DNA of 7,860 nucleotides from Candidatus Rifleibacteriota bacterium (GCA_016213865.1 JACQZL010000085.1:1-7860); one strand, 5' to 3'. Shown: positions 1 through 7,313, counted from the first letter of the stretch. The notes: generated by a model from the sequence alone, not told the origin. Numbers and translations: made by a program.

Positions 1-10
1 CACCGGAAAA

Positions 11-37
11 ACGTAGGGGCGGGGCTTGCCCCCGCCC
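11..37. repeat. GC-rich hairpin with 17-bp head repeated at 6663-6679
   Basis: Positions 11-27 read ACGTAGGGGCGGGGCTT, and the same 17 bases recur exactly at 6663-6679. GGGCGGGG at 17-24 pairs with CCCCGCCC at 30-37 across a 5-base loop. The element is non-coding and lies in intergenic DNA in both places, which suggests a dispersed REP-like sequence. Here it could also act as a terminator for a gene left of the window, but no T-tract follows. Confidence 0.5.
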
Positions 38-106
38 GCAGGTCGGGCGGCTACAAGTGCTGCCCCTGCACGGTTCCCAGGCCAGGGACATGCTCCCCAG
101 CAGCCC

Positions 107-136
107 GCAAACGTTGACTTCTAACGCGACGTTTGC
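107..136. promoter_or_regulatory. 8-bp dyad (possible operator) overlapping a promoter-like sequence
   Basis: GCAAACGT at 107-114 and ACGTTTGC at 129-136 are perfect inverted copies with 14 bases between them. TTGACT at 114-119 resembles a -35 box, and 17 bases later TAAGTT at 137-142 is a poor -10 match. The right arm would lie in the spacer of such a promoter, as an operator would. The leader would then be about 225 bases. The dyad is seen directly; the promoter and operator roles are inference. Confidence 0.25.
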
Positions 137-281
137 TAAGTTGAACCTCCGCTCTGGCATCAAGTCCAGGGTTTAGAGCCGGCGGCCCGGTCGTCCAGCA
201 GGGCGGGACAGAAGAACCGTCACCTGATACGTCCGAAGCAGGGCCGTGGCTATCGGCGGCGCGGCCTCGAGGCCAGCCGCG

Positions 282-304
282 GGTCGGATTTCCCCTGTCC
301 GACC
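282..304 (+). other. Leader hairpin upstream of the glutamate dehydrogenase gene
   Basis: GGTCGGA at 282-288 is perfectly complementary to TCCGACC at 298-304, with a 9-base loop. It lies about 70 bases before the chosen ATG and would be in the mRNA leader if transcription starts farther upstream. No riboswitch family is recognised and no function is claimed. Confidence 0.3.
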
Positions 305-374
305 GTGCCGGTAGTCCGCGAGTTCCAGGGTGGCTGGCTCTGGCCCTACAACCCCGGGAGATCGGTGGCGCACA

Positions 375-3300
375 ATGCAAGAAGACCTACAGCAGATTCT
401 GGGTGTGGCGAAGAAGCAGTTGCCCAAGGACGAGCTTGGGCTTTTTCGGTCCTTTGTCGAGCTGTACAAGCCGGCGATTCCAAAGCGGTACAGGTCCCTC
501 ATCGAGGGAAGCGAGCTCGCCGAGTTCTTGGTCGCCAGGTGGCAGTTCCTGAAGACGCCGATCTCGGGACCCGCCAGCGTCGCCGTGTCCTCGCCGGGCG
601 ATGGCGAGGCCCACGACGGCAGCTACACTGCCCTGGAATTGCGTCTGCAGGACAGGCCGTTCATCGTCGACAGCGTGAAGGAGTCCCTGCGAGCCCGGGG
701 GCTGGACATCCAGCTCATCATCCACCCGGTCCTCGGAGTGGAGCGGGGCCCGAACGGGAGCGTGGTCGCCCTGCGGCCCGGGACGGACAAGGGCCCGCGC
801 GAGGCCTACCTGTACCTTCATTGCGATCGGCTGGCAACGGAGGCCGATCAGCGGGCGCTGGCCTCCGGCGTACAGGATGTCCTCCAGATGGTCTGCGTTG
901 CCGTCGACGACTACAGCGCAATGCAGGCGGCCGTCCGCGAAGTCGCCAATGACGTGGTCGAGCGCCCCGAGTTCTATGTCGGCAACCGCACCACTCCGGC
1001 GCAGAAGAGCGAGTTTCTCAACTGGTTGCTGGACGGCAACTTCACGTTCCTGGGTTGCCGGCGCGCCGCCGCCGACGGCAAGGGAATCAAGCCCGTGAAG
1101 GAGTCCGCGACCGGCCTCTTCCGGACCGAGCCGGTGCCCGCGGCTTTTGTGCGCCAGCTCGGCGCGGAGATGACCCGCGACTTCGAGGCCGCCGCCGCCA
1201 GAGACTGTGCGTTGGGGGTCTCGCGCCTCCACCTCAAGTCGCCCGTGCATCGGTTCGTGGAGATGGACTGCATCTCGATGCTCAAGCGAAACAAGGACGG
1301 CCGCCCCGAATCCGTGACCCAGATCATCGGGCTCTTCACCTCGGCGGCGCTGCTCGAGAAGCCGCATCGAATCCCGGTCATCCGCGAACGGACGGCCGCC
1401 GTGCTGCGGCGCCTGGGCTACCTCGAGAACTCCTACTCGCAAAAAAAGGCAGTGATGATCCTCAATACGCTGCCGAAGGAGTTCCTCTTCAACTGGCTGA
1501 CGGACGACCTGTACGAGGAGGTCGAGACGCTGATGGGGGTCGAGGACCACGAGGAGATCTTCGTCAGCCTCCGGCCCAAACCCCAGGACCAGCGCGTGAC
1601 GGTCACGGTCCAGATGCCCGAGGCGGACTACTCGGGCGCAGCGCGCGACAGGATCGTCGCCCAGTTGACGACGGCACTCCAGCCGGCAGTCGTCCGCCAC
1701 TTCCGCAGCCAGGAAGAGGGCGAGATGATGCGCCTGCACGTCTACACGTACCAGCCCGGGGTCACCCTGACCTCCGCGCAGATTGCCAAGCTGCAGGAGG
1801 AGCTCCGCGAGACCCTGCGGCCGTGGCAGGATCGGCTCAGCCTGGCCCTGCGATCCCGGTGGGAGGGGGCCCGCGGACGGGAACTGGCGCGCAAGTTCGC
1901 GAACGTCTTCCCGGAGGCGTACCGTACCAGCTACAGCACCGACACAGCCCTCTTCGACGTCGAGCAGATCGAGAAGTTGCTCGCCGGCAAGTCCCTGGTG
2001 GTTCGGGTCCTCACGGTGCGCCGGGCCGAGACCGGTGAAGAGGTCACCGGTGTGCGGCTCTATCGCCAGCAGAAGATGCTGCTGTCCGAGATCATGCCCG
2101 TGCTGACCAACCTGGGTCTCAGGGTCATCGAGGAGAGAGCCACGGACGTGCACCTTGGCACGCACGGGTCGGTCACCATCCACTCGTTCGGAGTCACCGA
2201 CACCGGCGGCAAGATGCTGGAGCGCGAAAGGACCGAACCGGTCGCCGAGGCGATCTCGCAGATCCTGCTCGGCTACGCCGAGAACGACCCGGCTGCCGGC
2301 CTGGTCCTGTCGACGGGCCTGAACTGGCGTGCCGTCGAGACCCTCATCACCTACCGAAACCTGATGCAGCAGTGCAACCGCACGTACTCGGTCGCCGGGG
2401 TCAACGAGGCGCTCCTCAAGTACCCGGCGTGCGCCCAGGCGCTCTTCCAGATGTTCGACTGCAAGTTCAACCCGGGATTGCAGGGCGACCGCAAGGCCGC
2501 GATCGAGGCCGCGCGCGCCGAGTTCTCCAGGCACCTCGAGAAGGTCGACAGCATCAACGCCGACAAGGTGCTCCGGACCCTCCTGGAGTTCCTCGAGGCG
2601 TCGGTCCGGACCAACTTCTTCCTGCAGAGGGACCCCGAGATTGCCTCGATCAGCGTCAAGGTGTCGAGCAAGCAGGTCCGCGTGTTGCCGCATCCCAAAC
2701 CGCTGTTCGAGATCTACGTCCACGGCCCGGGCGTCGAGGCCTGCCATCTGCGGGGCGGCAAGGTGGCCCGCGGCGGCCTGCGCTGGAGCGATCGACCCGA
2801 CGATTTCCGCACCGAGATCCTCGGCCTGATGAACACCCAGATGGTGAAGAACTCGGTCATCGTCCCGGTCGGGTCCAAGGGTGGCTTCGTTCTGAAACGA
2901 CGCTTCCCGACTCGCGAGCAGCAAGGCCAGGAGATGGTCAAGCAGTATAAGGTCTTCATGCGAGGCCTGCTCGACATCACCGACAACCTGGTCCGCGGCA
3001 AGGTCGTTCGCCCCAAGAACGTCGTCTGCCACGACGAGCCCGATCCTTACCTGGTCGTGGCGGCGGACAAGGGCACGGCCCAGATGTCCGACACCGCCAA
3101 CGGCGTCTCGAAGGAGTACGGCTTCTGGCTGGGTGACGCGTTCGCCTCGGGCGGCAGCGCCGGGTACTCCCACAAGGACATGGGCATCACCGCGAAGGGT
3201 GCCTGGGTCTGCGTGGAGCGGCTCTTCCGCGAGAAGGGGATCGACCTCGGAAGTACGGTCGCGACCTGCGTGGGCATCGGCGACATGTCCGGCGACGTCT

Positions 3301-5162
3301 TCGGCAACGGCATGCTGCTCAGCCGAAAGCTGAAGCTGGTGGCTGCCTTCGACCATCGCCACATCTTCGTCGACCCGGACCCCGATCCCGAGAAGAGCTT
3401 CAAGGAAAGGGACCGGCTGTTCAAGCTGCCGGCCAGCTCCTGGCTCGATTACAGGCGCGAGGCGATGAGCAAGGGCTCGGGCATCTACAACCGCGGCGAC
3501 AAGAAGATCGTCCTCAGCCCCGAGGCCAAGGCGCGTCTGGGCATCACGGCCAGCAGCGTCAACGGCGACGAGCTGGTGCGGGCGATCCTCAAGGCCGACG
3601 TCGACCTGTTCTGGAACGGCGGCATCGGGACCTTCATCAAGGCGACCGACGAGACCAACCTCGAGGTCGGCGACAAGACCAACGACGAGGTCCGGGTCAG
3701 CGCGACCGAGGTGCGGGCCAAGGTCATCGGCGAGGGCGGCAACCTCGGCATGACTCCCCGCAGCCGCATCGAGTTTCTCCGGCATGGCGGACGGTGCAGC
3801 ACCGACGCGATCGACAACTCGGCCGGGGTCGACTGCAGCGACCACGAAGTGAACCTCAAGATCCTGATGAAGCTGCTGATCGACGAGAAGCTGGTCAAGG
3901 ACGACGAGGAACGCGACAAGATCCTGCCGCGCTTCACCGAACGGGTCGAGAAGCACGTCCTTCGGAACAACTACCTGCAGAGCGCGCTGCTCTCGCTCGA
4001 CGAGCTGCGAAGCCGCGAAGAGGTGGAATCGTTCCTCTCCCTGATCCGCAAGCTGGCCGACGGCGGGTTCATCGACCGCGAAAAGGACAAGATCCCATCC
4101 GACGCCGAGCTGCGCAGCCGCTTCGCCAACGGTGAGCCGGTCCCCCGGTCGGTGCTGGCGGGGCTCACGGGCTGGGTCAAGATGGTCACCTTCGATACCC
4201 TACTGGCGAGCGACCTGCCCGACCAGGAGTACTACAGGCGGATCTTCGTCGACTACTTCCCGCCCGGAATCGTCGAGAAGTACGGCAACGTGTGCTACAA
4301 GCACCACTTGCGCCGCGAGATCATCGCGACCTATCTGACCAATCAGGTGATCAACCAGGCGGGTATCAGCCTCTTCCAGAGGCTGCGGGCCGAGACCCCG
4401 GAGCAGGTTCGCGATGCGGTCTACATCTACTCGTTGATCGACGATCTGCTGGACGGTGGACGCATCCGCGCGGCCATCCACGCCCTGGACAACAAGGTGG
4501 ACGCCAAGTGGCAGTACCGTGAGCTCCTCAAGCTCGAGGGCGTTATCTTCGCAACGTGCCAGCGAATCGTGAGAGCCCAGACGCAGAAGCACTTCAGCCC
4601 CGACGTCATCGAGCGCGTGGCCGCCGAAGTGCGTCAGTTGACGCGCAAGCTGGGCGACCGGATGTCGCCCGAGATCCGCGAGAGCCTGGAGGCCGAGGAG
4701 AAGGCCCTGAGCGAACGACACTTCCCCAAGGACCTGGCGCGCGAGTTGGCGGCCCTGGCCTACCTCAAGCCCCTGATGACGATGGTGCGCATCCGCGAAG
4801 CCACCGACGCTCCGCTCGATCAGGTCGCGGGACTCTGGTACCGGGTCGGCGATCAGTTCCAGCTCCACTACTTGACCGAGCTCATCTCGAAGGTGCGACT
4901 CGGCGACGAGTGGGAGCGGCAGTTGTTCGACTCCGTGTGCAGGGATCTGGTACGCTACCACCGCGAGCTGACCACCCGGGTGCTCCGCGACCGCAAGGAC
5001 AAGGAGAGCTTGGAGGACAGCCTGGGCCGGCTGCTCGCTCGCAAGAAGGAACCCTACGATCGGCTCACGGCCGGCGTGACGCAGCTCAAGGCCAGCGGTG
5101 TGACCGCCTTGGTCCCCGTCCAGGTCCTGAAGGAACACTACGAGGAAATGCTCGCGAAGTAA
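375..5162 (+). CDS. gdhB: NAD-dependent glutamate dehydrogenase, large GDH-180 type
   Basis: This cytoplasmic enzyme oxidatively deaminates L-glutamate with NAD+ to 2-oxoglutarate, ammonium and NADH, the catabolic direction. The product is 1595 residues, near the roughly 1600-1650 usual for this family, and appears intact. By family architecture the first ~640 residues are ACT-like regulatory regions, followed by the catalytic and NAD-binding core and a long helical C-terminus. Visible core motifs are RGGLRWSDR (799-807), VKNSVIVPVGSKGGF (Lys825 and Lys835; PVGSKGGF is the counterpart of the PxGGxKGG substrate motif of small GDHs), DKGTA (898-902), the dinucleotide-binding GIGDMSGDVFGNG (967-979), GEGGNLG (from 1119) and TDAIDNSAGVDCSDHEVN. 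The C-terminal HHLRREIIATYLTNQVIN (~1311-1328) is also typical. ATG at 375 is preferred over in-frame GTG at 330 because a normal N-terminus begins there; GGGAG at 356-360 is a rather distant Shine-Dalgarno. The gene is followed after 15 bases by the bS22-like gene. Confidence 0.95.
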   Translation: MQEDLQQILGVAKKQLPKDELGLFRSFVELYKPAIPKRYRSLIEGSELAEFLVARWQFLKTPISGPASVAVSSPGDGEAHDGSYTALELRLQDRPFIVDSVKESLRARGLDIQLIIHPVLGVERGPNGSVVALRPGTDKGPREAYLYLHCDRLATEADQRALASGVQDVLQMVCVAVDDYSAMQAAVREVANDVVERPEFYVGNRTTPAQKSEFLNWLLDGNFTFLGCRRAAADGKGIKPVKESATGLFRTEPVPAAFVRQLGAEMTRDFEAAAARDCALGVSRLHLKSPVHRFVEMDCISMLKRNKDGRPESVTQIIGLFTSAALLEKPHRIPVIRERTAAVLRRLGYLENSYSQKKAVMILNTLPKEFLFNWLTDDLYEEVETLMGVEDHEEIFVSLRPKPQDQRVTVTVQMPEADYSGAARDRIVAQLTTALQPAVVRHFRSQEEGEMMRLHVYTYQPGVTLTSAQIAKLQEELRETLRPWQDRLSLALRSRWEGARGRELARKFANVFPEAYRTSYSTDTALFDVEQIEKLLAGKSLVVRVLTVRRAETGEEVTGVRLYRQQKMLLSEIMPVLTNLGLRVIEERATDVHLGTHGSVTIHSFGVTDTGGKMLERERTEPVAEAISQILLGYAENDPAAGLVLSTGLNWRAVETLITYRNLMQQCNRTYSVAGVNEALLKYPACAQALFQMFDCKFNPGLQGDRKAAIEAARAEFSRHLEKVDSINADKVLRTLLEFLEASVRTNFFLQRDPEIASISVKVSSKQVRVLPHPKPLFEIYVHGPGVEACHLRGGKVARGGLRWSDRPDDFRTEILGLMNTQMVKNSVIVPVGSKGGFVLKRRFPTREQQGQEMVKQYKVFMRGLLDITDNLVRGKVVRPKNVVCHDEPDPYLVVAADKGTAQMSDTANGVSKEYGFWLGDAFASGGSAGYSHKDMGITAKGAWVCVERLFREKGIDLGSTVATCVGIGDMSGDVFGNGMLLSRKLKLVAAFDHRHIFVDPDPDPEKSFKERDRLFKLPASSWLDYRREAMSKGSGIYNRGDKKIVLSPEAKARLGITASSVNGDELVRAILKADVDLFWNGGIGTFIKATDETNLEVGDKTNDEVRVSATEVRAKVIGEGGNLGMTPRSRIEFLRHGGRCSTDAIDNSAGVDCSDHEVNLKILMKLLIDEKLVKDDEERDKILPRFTERVEKHVLRNNYLQSALLSLDELRSREEVESFLSLIRKLADGGFIDREKDKIPSDAELRSRFANGEPVPRSVLAGLTGWVKMVTFDTLLASDLPDQEYYRRIFVDYFPPGIVEKYGNVCYKHHLRREIIATYLTNQVINQAGISLFQRLRAETPEQVRDAVYIYSLIDDLLDGGRIRAAIHALDNKVDAKWQYRELLKLEGVIFATCQRIVRAQTQKHFSPDVIERVAAEVRQLTRKLGDRMSPEIRESLEAEEKALSERHFPKDLARELAALAYLKPLMTMVRIREATDAPLDQVAGLWYRVGDQFQLHYLTELISKVRLGDEWERQLFDSVCRDLVRYHRELTTRVLRDRKDKESLEDSLGRLLARKKEPYDRLTAGVTQLKASGVTALVPVQVLKEHYEEMLAK

Positions 5163-5165
5163 TCT

Positions 5166-5170
5166 GGAGG
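5166..5170 (+). promoter_or_regulatory. Strong Shine-Dalgarno of the bS22-like small gene
   Basis: GGAGG lies within TCTGGAGGTGA, immediately after the TAA of the upstream gene. Seven bases separate it from the GTG at 5178. It is the best ribosome-binding site in the window and decides the start of a gene too short to be found by length alone. Confidence 0.75.
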
Positions 5171-5177
5171 TGAACCC

Positions 5178-5270
5178 GTGTCCAGCGTCGTGAAGAAGCG
5201 GCGAAAGAAGATCCGCCGCCACAAGCACAAGAAGCTGCTGCGCAAGACTCGACACCAGCGCAAGAAGTGA
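5178..5270 (+). CDS. bS22-like / AURKAIP1-COX24 domain small ribosomal protein
   Basis: This is a 30-codon gene (GTG start, TGA stop) for an extremely basic peptide: starting SSVVKKRRKKIRR and ending LLRKTRHQRKK, with more than half of residues Lys, Arg or His. From memory this matches the AURKAIP1/COX24 C-terminal domain family, whose mycobacterial member of about 33 residues (SVIKKRRKRM... KLLRRTR.QRRK) was identified as 30S ribosomal protein bS22; the mitochondrial relative is mS38. The expected role is therefore binding 16S rRNA in the small subunit. A near-perfect Shine-Dalgarno sits 7 bases upstream, and the dehydrogenase stop is 15 bases before the start, so the two are probably co-transcribed. 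A hairpin at 5321-5352 may end the transcript. An in-frame GTG at codon 5 is less well placed. The family call is by pattern recognition and has not been searched. Confidence 0.85.
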   Translation: MSSVVKKRRKKIRRHKHKKLLRKTRHQRKK

Positions 5271-5320
5271 GTCTTGCCTCCAGGTCCCGACGCTGGGCAC
5301 TGGAGAAGCACAACTCCCCG

Positions 5321-5352
5321 GGCGGGGCCGACGCCGATGCGACGGCCCCGCC
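5321..5352. terminator. Putative terminator between convergent genes
   Basis: GGCGGGGCCG at 5321-5330 and CGGCCCCGCC at 5343-5352 form a perfect 10-bp GC stem with a 12-base loop. It lies between the stop of the bS22-like gene (5270) and the stop of the opposing glycosyltransferase gene (5422), where a bidirectional terminator would be expected. Only a short TTCT follows on the plus strand, and no T-tract is seen on either strand, so termination may be weak or need a factor. Confidence 0.5.
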
Positions 5353-5421
5353 TTCTGACGTTGAGGACCGCCCGATGCACTTCATCAGGACCGCGGGCGT
5401 CAGCGAGCGGCCGGCCAGGCG

Positions 5422-6549
5422 TCACAGGAGCTTTTCGAGGGCCGCGGCCGTTTGCTGGGCCGTTTGCTCCCACGTGAAGCGCGCGGCCTGGGCCGGCCCC
5501 TTCGCTGCCAGTTCGGAAGCCCGCTGCGGCTCGCCCAACACGCGGGCCAGCGCCGCGGCGATCGCTTCTTCCGTCGTCGGATCGAACATCTCGGCCGCGT
5601 CGCCGGCGACCTCCGGCAAACAGGATGCAGTCGAGCAGGCGACGGGCGTTCCGCACGCCATGGCCTCGACGACCGGGAAGCCGAACCCCTCGTAGAGCGA
5701 CGGATAGACGAAGAGACCCGCCAGGTTGTAGAGCGCCAGGAGGCCGTCGTCGTCCGGATAGTCGATGAAGCGGACGCGGTCCTGTACGCCGAGAGAGACG
5801 GCCTGCGCCTGGGCGGTGCGAAGGGCCTGGCCCGTGGGGCCGGCCAGGACCAGCGAGGCGCTGTCAGGCAGGCGTGCCATTGCCGCGATGAGTCGCGCGA
5901 AGTTCTTGCGCGGAGTGTGCGTTCCCACCGACAGGATGAAGCCTCGAGGCAGTCCGGCGAGCGCGGGGCGTGAGGCGACGAGCGACTCGAGCTCCGCTGC
6001 TTGCAGCTTGCGGAACACCTTGGGAACACCCAGGTAGGTCAGGTGGATCCGATCGCGCGGGACGCCCAGGATGGTCTCGATTTCACGGGCTGTGTTCTTC
6101 GAGTTGGCGAGCACGACCTCGCTCACCCAGCCGGAGAGCTTCAGCATCGCCCGCAGGTACAGGACGAACTTGAGCGGATCCAGGCCGGGGTGGCGGAACG
6201 GGACCAGGTCGTGGATCATCACGGCCCGGCGAGTTGCGCCGGAGTAGATGGGAGCGTAGTTGGCCGCCGAGAAGAAGACGGCGGCCCGGTGGTCCGCCAA
6301 CCACCTGGGCAGGGTCACGTGCAACCACCAGTCGCTCCTGGGATGCCACGGGACGGGCGGCGCGGCCTGGACCGACACGCCCCCGGGCAGTCCGTGGAAG
6401 AGCTTCTCGCAGCCTGGGGCCGCGAAGATGTGGAAGCGCCAGTCGGGTCGGGCGGCGACCAGGAGGGGGACCAGCGAGACGGCGTATCGGCCGATTCCCG
6501 TGAACTGGCCCTCCACGGTCCGGCAGTCGATGACGATCAGGGGTTTCAT
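5422..6549 (-). CDS. Glycosyltransferase family 4 (GT-B fold), substrate unknown
   Basis: The 375-residue product is full length for a GT4 enzyme, a retaining transferase that moves a sugar from a nucleotide-sugar donor to an acceptor, probably in surface polysaccharide or glycan assembly. The N-terminal domain opens with a beta strand (PLIVIDCR) and TGIGRY at 17-22, the usual glycine-rich acceptor-side loop, and has HD at 113-114. The C-terminal donor domain starts near FILSVGTHTPRKN (204-216), with Arg214/Lys215 in the usual donor-phosphate site. It carries the EX7E motif at Glu287-Glu295 in YEGFGFPVVEAMACGTPV. No signal peptide or membrane span is seen, so it is probably cytoplasmic or peripheral. 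The ATG is supported by the N-terminal strand; no clear Shine-Dalgarno precedes it, and GATACT 14 bases upstream could be a -10 box giving a very short leader. It is convergent with the preceding operon. Sugar and acceptor cannot be told from the sequence. Confidence 0.92.
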   Translation of the reverse strand: MKPLIVIDCRTVEGQFTGIGRYAVSLVPLLVAARPDWRFHIFAAPGCEKLFHGLPGGVSVQAAPPVPWHPRSDWWLHVTLPRWLADHRAAVFFSAANYAPIYSGATRRAVMIHDLVPFRHPGLDPLKFVLYLRAMLKLSGWVSEVVLANSKNTAREIETILGVPRDRIHLTYLGVPKVFRKLQAAELESLVASRPALAGLPRGFILSVGTHTPRKNFARLIAAMARLPDSASLVLAGPTGQALRTAQAQAVSLGVQDRVRFIDYPDDDGLLALYNLAGLFVYPSLYEGFGFPVVEAMACGTPVACSTASCLPEVAGDAAEMFDPTTEEAIAAALARVLGEPQRASELAAKGPAQAARFTWEQTAQQTAAALEKLL

Positions 6550-6662
6550 GGCCTGGCGCGATCAGTATCGCACACCGGACAGGAGCGCCCGGGCCCGAGG
6601 CCGGCTCTGTCGCGGGACCCCGGGGCACCGATCAAGTCCGACCGCTTTCGCCGCACAGTTCG

Positions 6663-6679
6663 CGACGTAGGGGCGGGGC
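6663..6679. repeat. Second copy of the 17-bp intergenic repeat
   Basis: ACGTAGGGGCGGGGCTT is identical to positions 11-27. The sequences differ immediately before and after the 17 bases. At the left edge the head runs into GCCCCCGCCC, whereas here the last three bases (CTT) already form part of a different hairpin arm. Confidence 0.6.
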
Positions 6680-6719
6680 TTAGCCGGCTGGCGCCGGCTA
6701 AGAGCCGGCAGGGACGCCG
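6677..6719. repeat. Two adjacent GC-rich hairpins, REP-like
   Basis: CTTAGCCGGC at 6677-6686 pairs perfectly with GCCGGCTAAG at 6691-6700 across the 4-base loop TGGC. Two bases further a second stem follows: GCCGGC at 6702-6707 and GCCGGC at 6714-6719 with loop AGGGAC. Position is about 130 bases upstream of the glycosyltransferase start. A tandem hairpin with no T-tract in non-coding DNA looks like a REP-type element rather than a terminator, but a bidirectional termination role is not excluded. Confidence 0.55.
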
Positions 6720-7051
6720 GCCTCACGCATGCAGGGATTTCCGGGAATAGGCTCTCCTGATGCGGCTTCCTGCCGACAATCTCCAGTCGCGAGTCGTAGC
6801 GCGGGGCCCCTTCGACAGGCTCAGACCTCCTGACATACCCCTGTGTGATACCGTCTCCCGCTGGAGGCCGACGGAGGGGGGTGGCGATTTTGCCTGTCAC
6901 ACCAGTGCATAGAACCCGGGCGAATTCGCGCACATGCGCGCGCGATATAAGCACGTGTCAACATGTGCCACCGGCATGTCAGGAGTTCTGAGGCTCAGGA
7001 GATGCTTGTGCCCCGCCAGTGGCCTGCGACCGCTCTGGGAGCGGGGGCGAG

Positions 7052-7159
7052 CGAAGTGTGCGGATAGTCCCCACCGGAAGGGTCGGTGCCGACCCCGGCA
7101 CGGCCGTCGGAGTGCGGGTCCGGGCACCGAAAACCCGACGGGCAGTGCGGCACACTTCG
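7052..7159. other. Closed multi-helix dyad element, unknown
   Basis: The element is bounded by perfect 10-base inverted copies, CGAAGTGTGC (7052-7061) and GCACACTTCG (7150-7159). Between them CCGTCGG (7104-7110) pairs with CCGACGG (7135-7141), enclosing a GTGC/GCAC pair (7112-7115 with 7124-7127). Upstream, GGGTCG/CGACCC (7080-7085 with 7090-7095) competes with GTGCCG/CGGCAC (7086-7091 with 7096-7101). This could be a structured RNA, a small mobile element with short terminal inverted repeats, or a chance product of high GC. No known ncRNA family is recognised and no promoter is evident. Confidence 0.35.
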
Positions 7160-7215
7160 GATGCCATGCGGGGTTTCGAGGCTAGTAGAACGTTTCCAAA
7201 TCAACGTGCCAGAGA

Positions 7216-7313
7216 TTGACCCACGAAGACACCAAGACACAAAGGACGGCACAAAGGGGGTTGACCTCACCGTTTGGTCCTCCTTTTGGTGTCTTCGTGC
7301 CTTGGTGGATCAA
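7216..7313. repeat. Inverted repeat built from CACNAAGR octamers
   Basis: The left arm (7216-7243) and the inverted right arm (7286-7313) match at 23 of 28 positions, both beginning TTGA, with 42 bases between. Each arm consists of back-to-back octamers: left CACGAAGA, CACCAAGA, CACAAAGG at 7222-7245 with another CACAAAGG at 7250-7257; right, read inverted, CACCAAGG, CACGAAGA, CACCAAAA at 7307-7284. From memory, similar CACGAAGACAC-type sequences recur between genes in many environmental bacterial genomes. No transposase is nearby. Confidence 0.7.

Larger units (their letters stand above)
1..374. other. Intergenic/leader region upstream of the glutamate dehydrogenase gene
   Basis: No convincing coding sequence is seen here. 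The open frames across it give arginine/proline/serine-rich translations without recognisable motifs, typical of shadows in GC-rich DNA. The stretch holds a GC hairpin at 17-37, an 8-bp dyad at 107-136 overlapping a weak promoter-like pair, a 12-bp perfect palindrome GGCCTCGAGGCC at 263-274, and a 7-bp stem (GGTCGGA/TCCGACC) at 282-304 about 70 bases before the ATG. It probably contains the promoter and untranslated leader of the downstream operon. The end of any upstream gene is not visible. Confidence 0.6.

Noticed and set aside
330..374. GTG at 330 as the start of the dehydrogenase
   Set aside because: It would add 15 residues rich in Pro and Gly with no good ribosome-binding site. ATG at 375 gives a normal N-terminus (MQEDLQQILGVAKKQL).
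387..3956. A 1189-codon open frame on the minus strand inside the glutamate dehydrogenase gene
   Set aside because: It is antisense to a gene with unmistakable family motifs. Long antisense frames are expected in GC-rich genes with strong third-position bias, and its translation shows no motif and skewed composition.
4200..5300. A 366-codon minus-strand frame overlapping the end of the dehydrogenase and the bS22-like gene
   Set aside because: It is a codon-bias shadow of the dehydrogenase frame and runs through the small gene; no recognisable features.
6562..6954. A 130-codon minus-strand frame upstream of the glycosyltransferase
   Set aside because: It passes through the 6677-6719 hairpins, is Arg/Pro-rich, has no recognisable domain and no convincing ribosome-binding site.
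7002..7067. A 21-codon ORF (ATG at 7002) after CAGGAG
   Set aside because: The spacing to CAGGAG is too short, and the peptide (MLVPRQWPATALGAG...) is low complexity and runs into the dyad element.
6995..7270. A 91-codon minus-strand frame
   Set aside because: It spans both the closed dyad element and the left arm of the octamer repeat, so its reading frame is better explained by repeat sequence than by a protein gene.
7216..7313. CRISPR array
   Set aside because: The repeated unit is only 8 bases, contiguous, without unique spacers, and inverted between arms; no cas gene is present.
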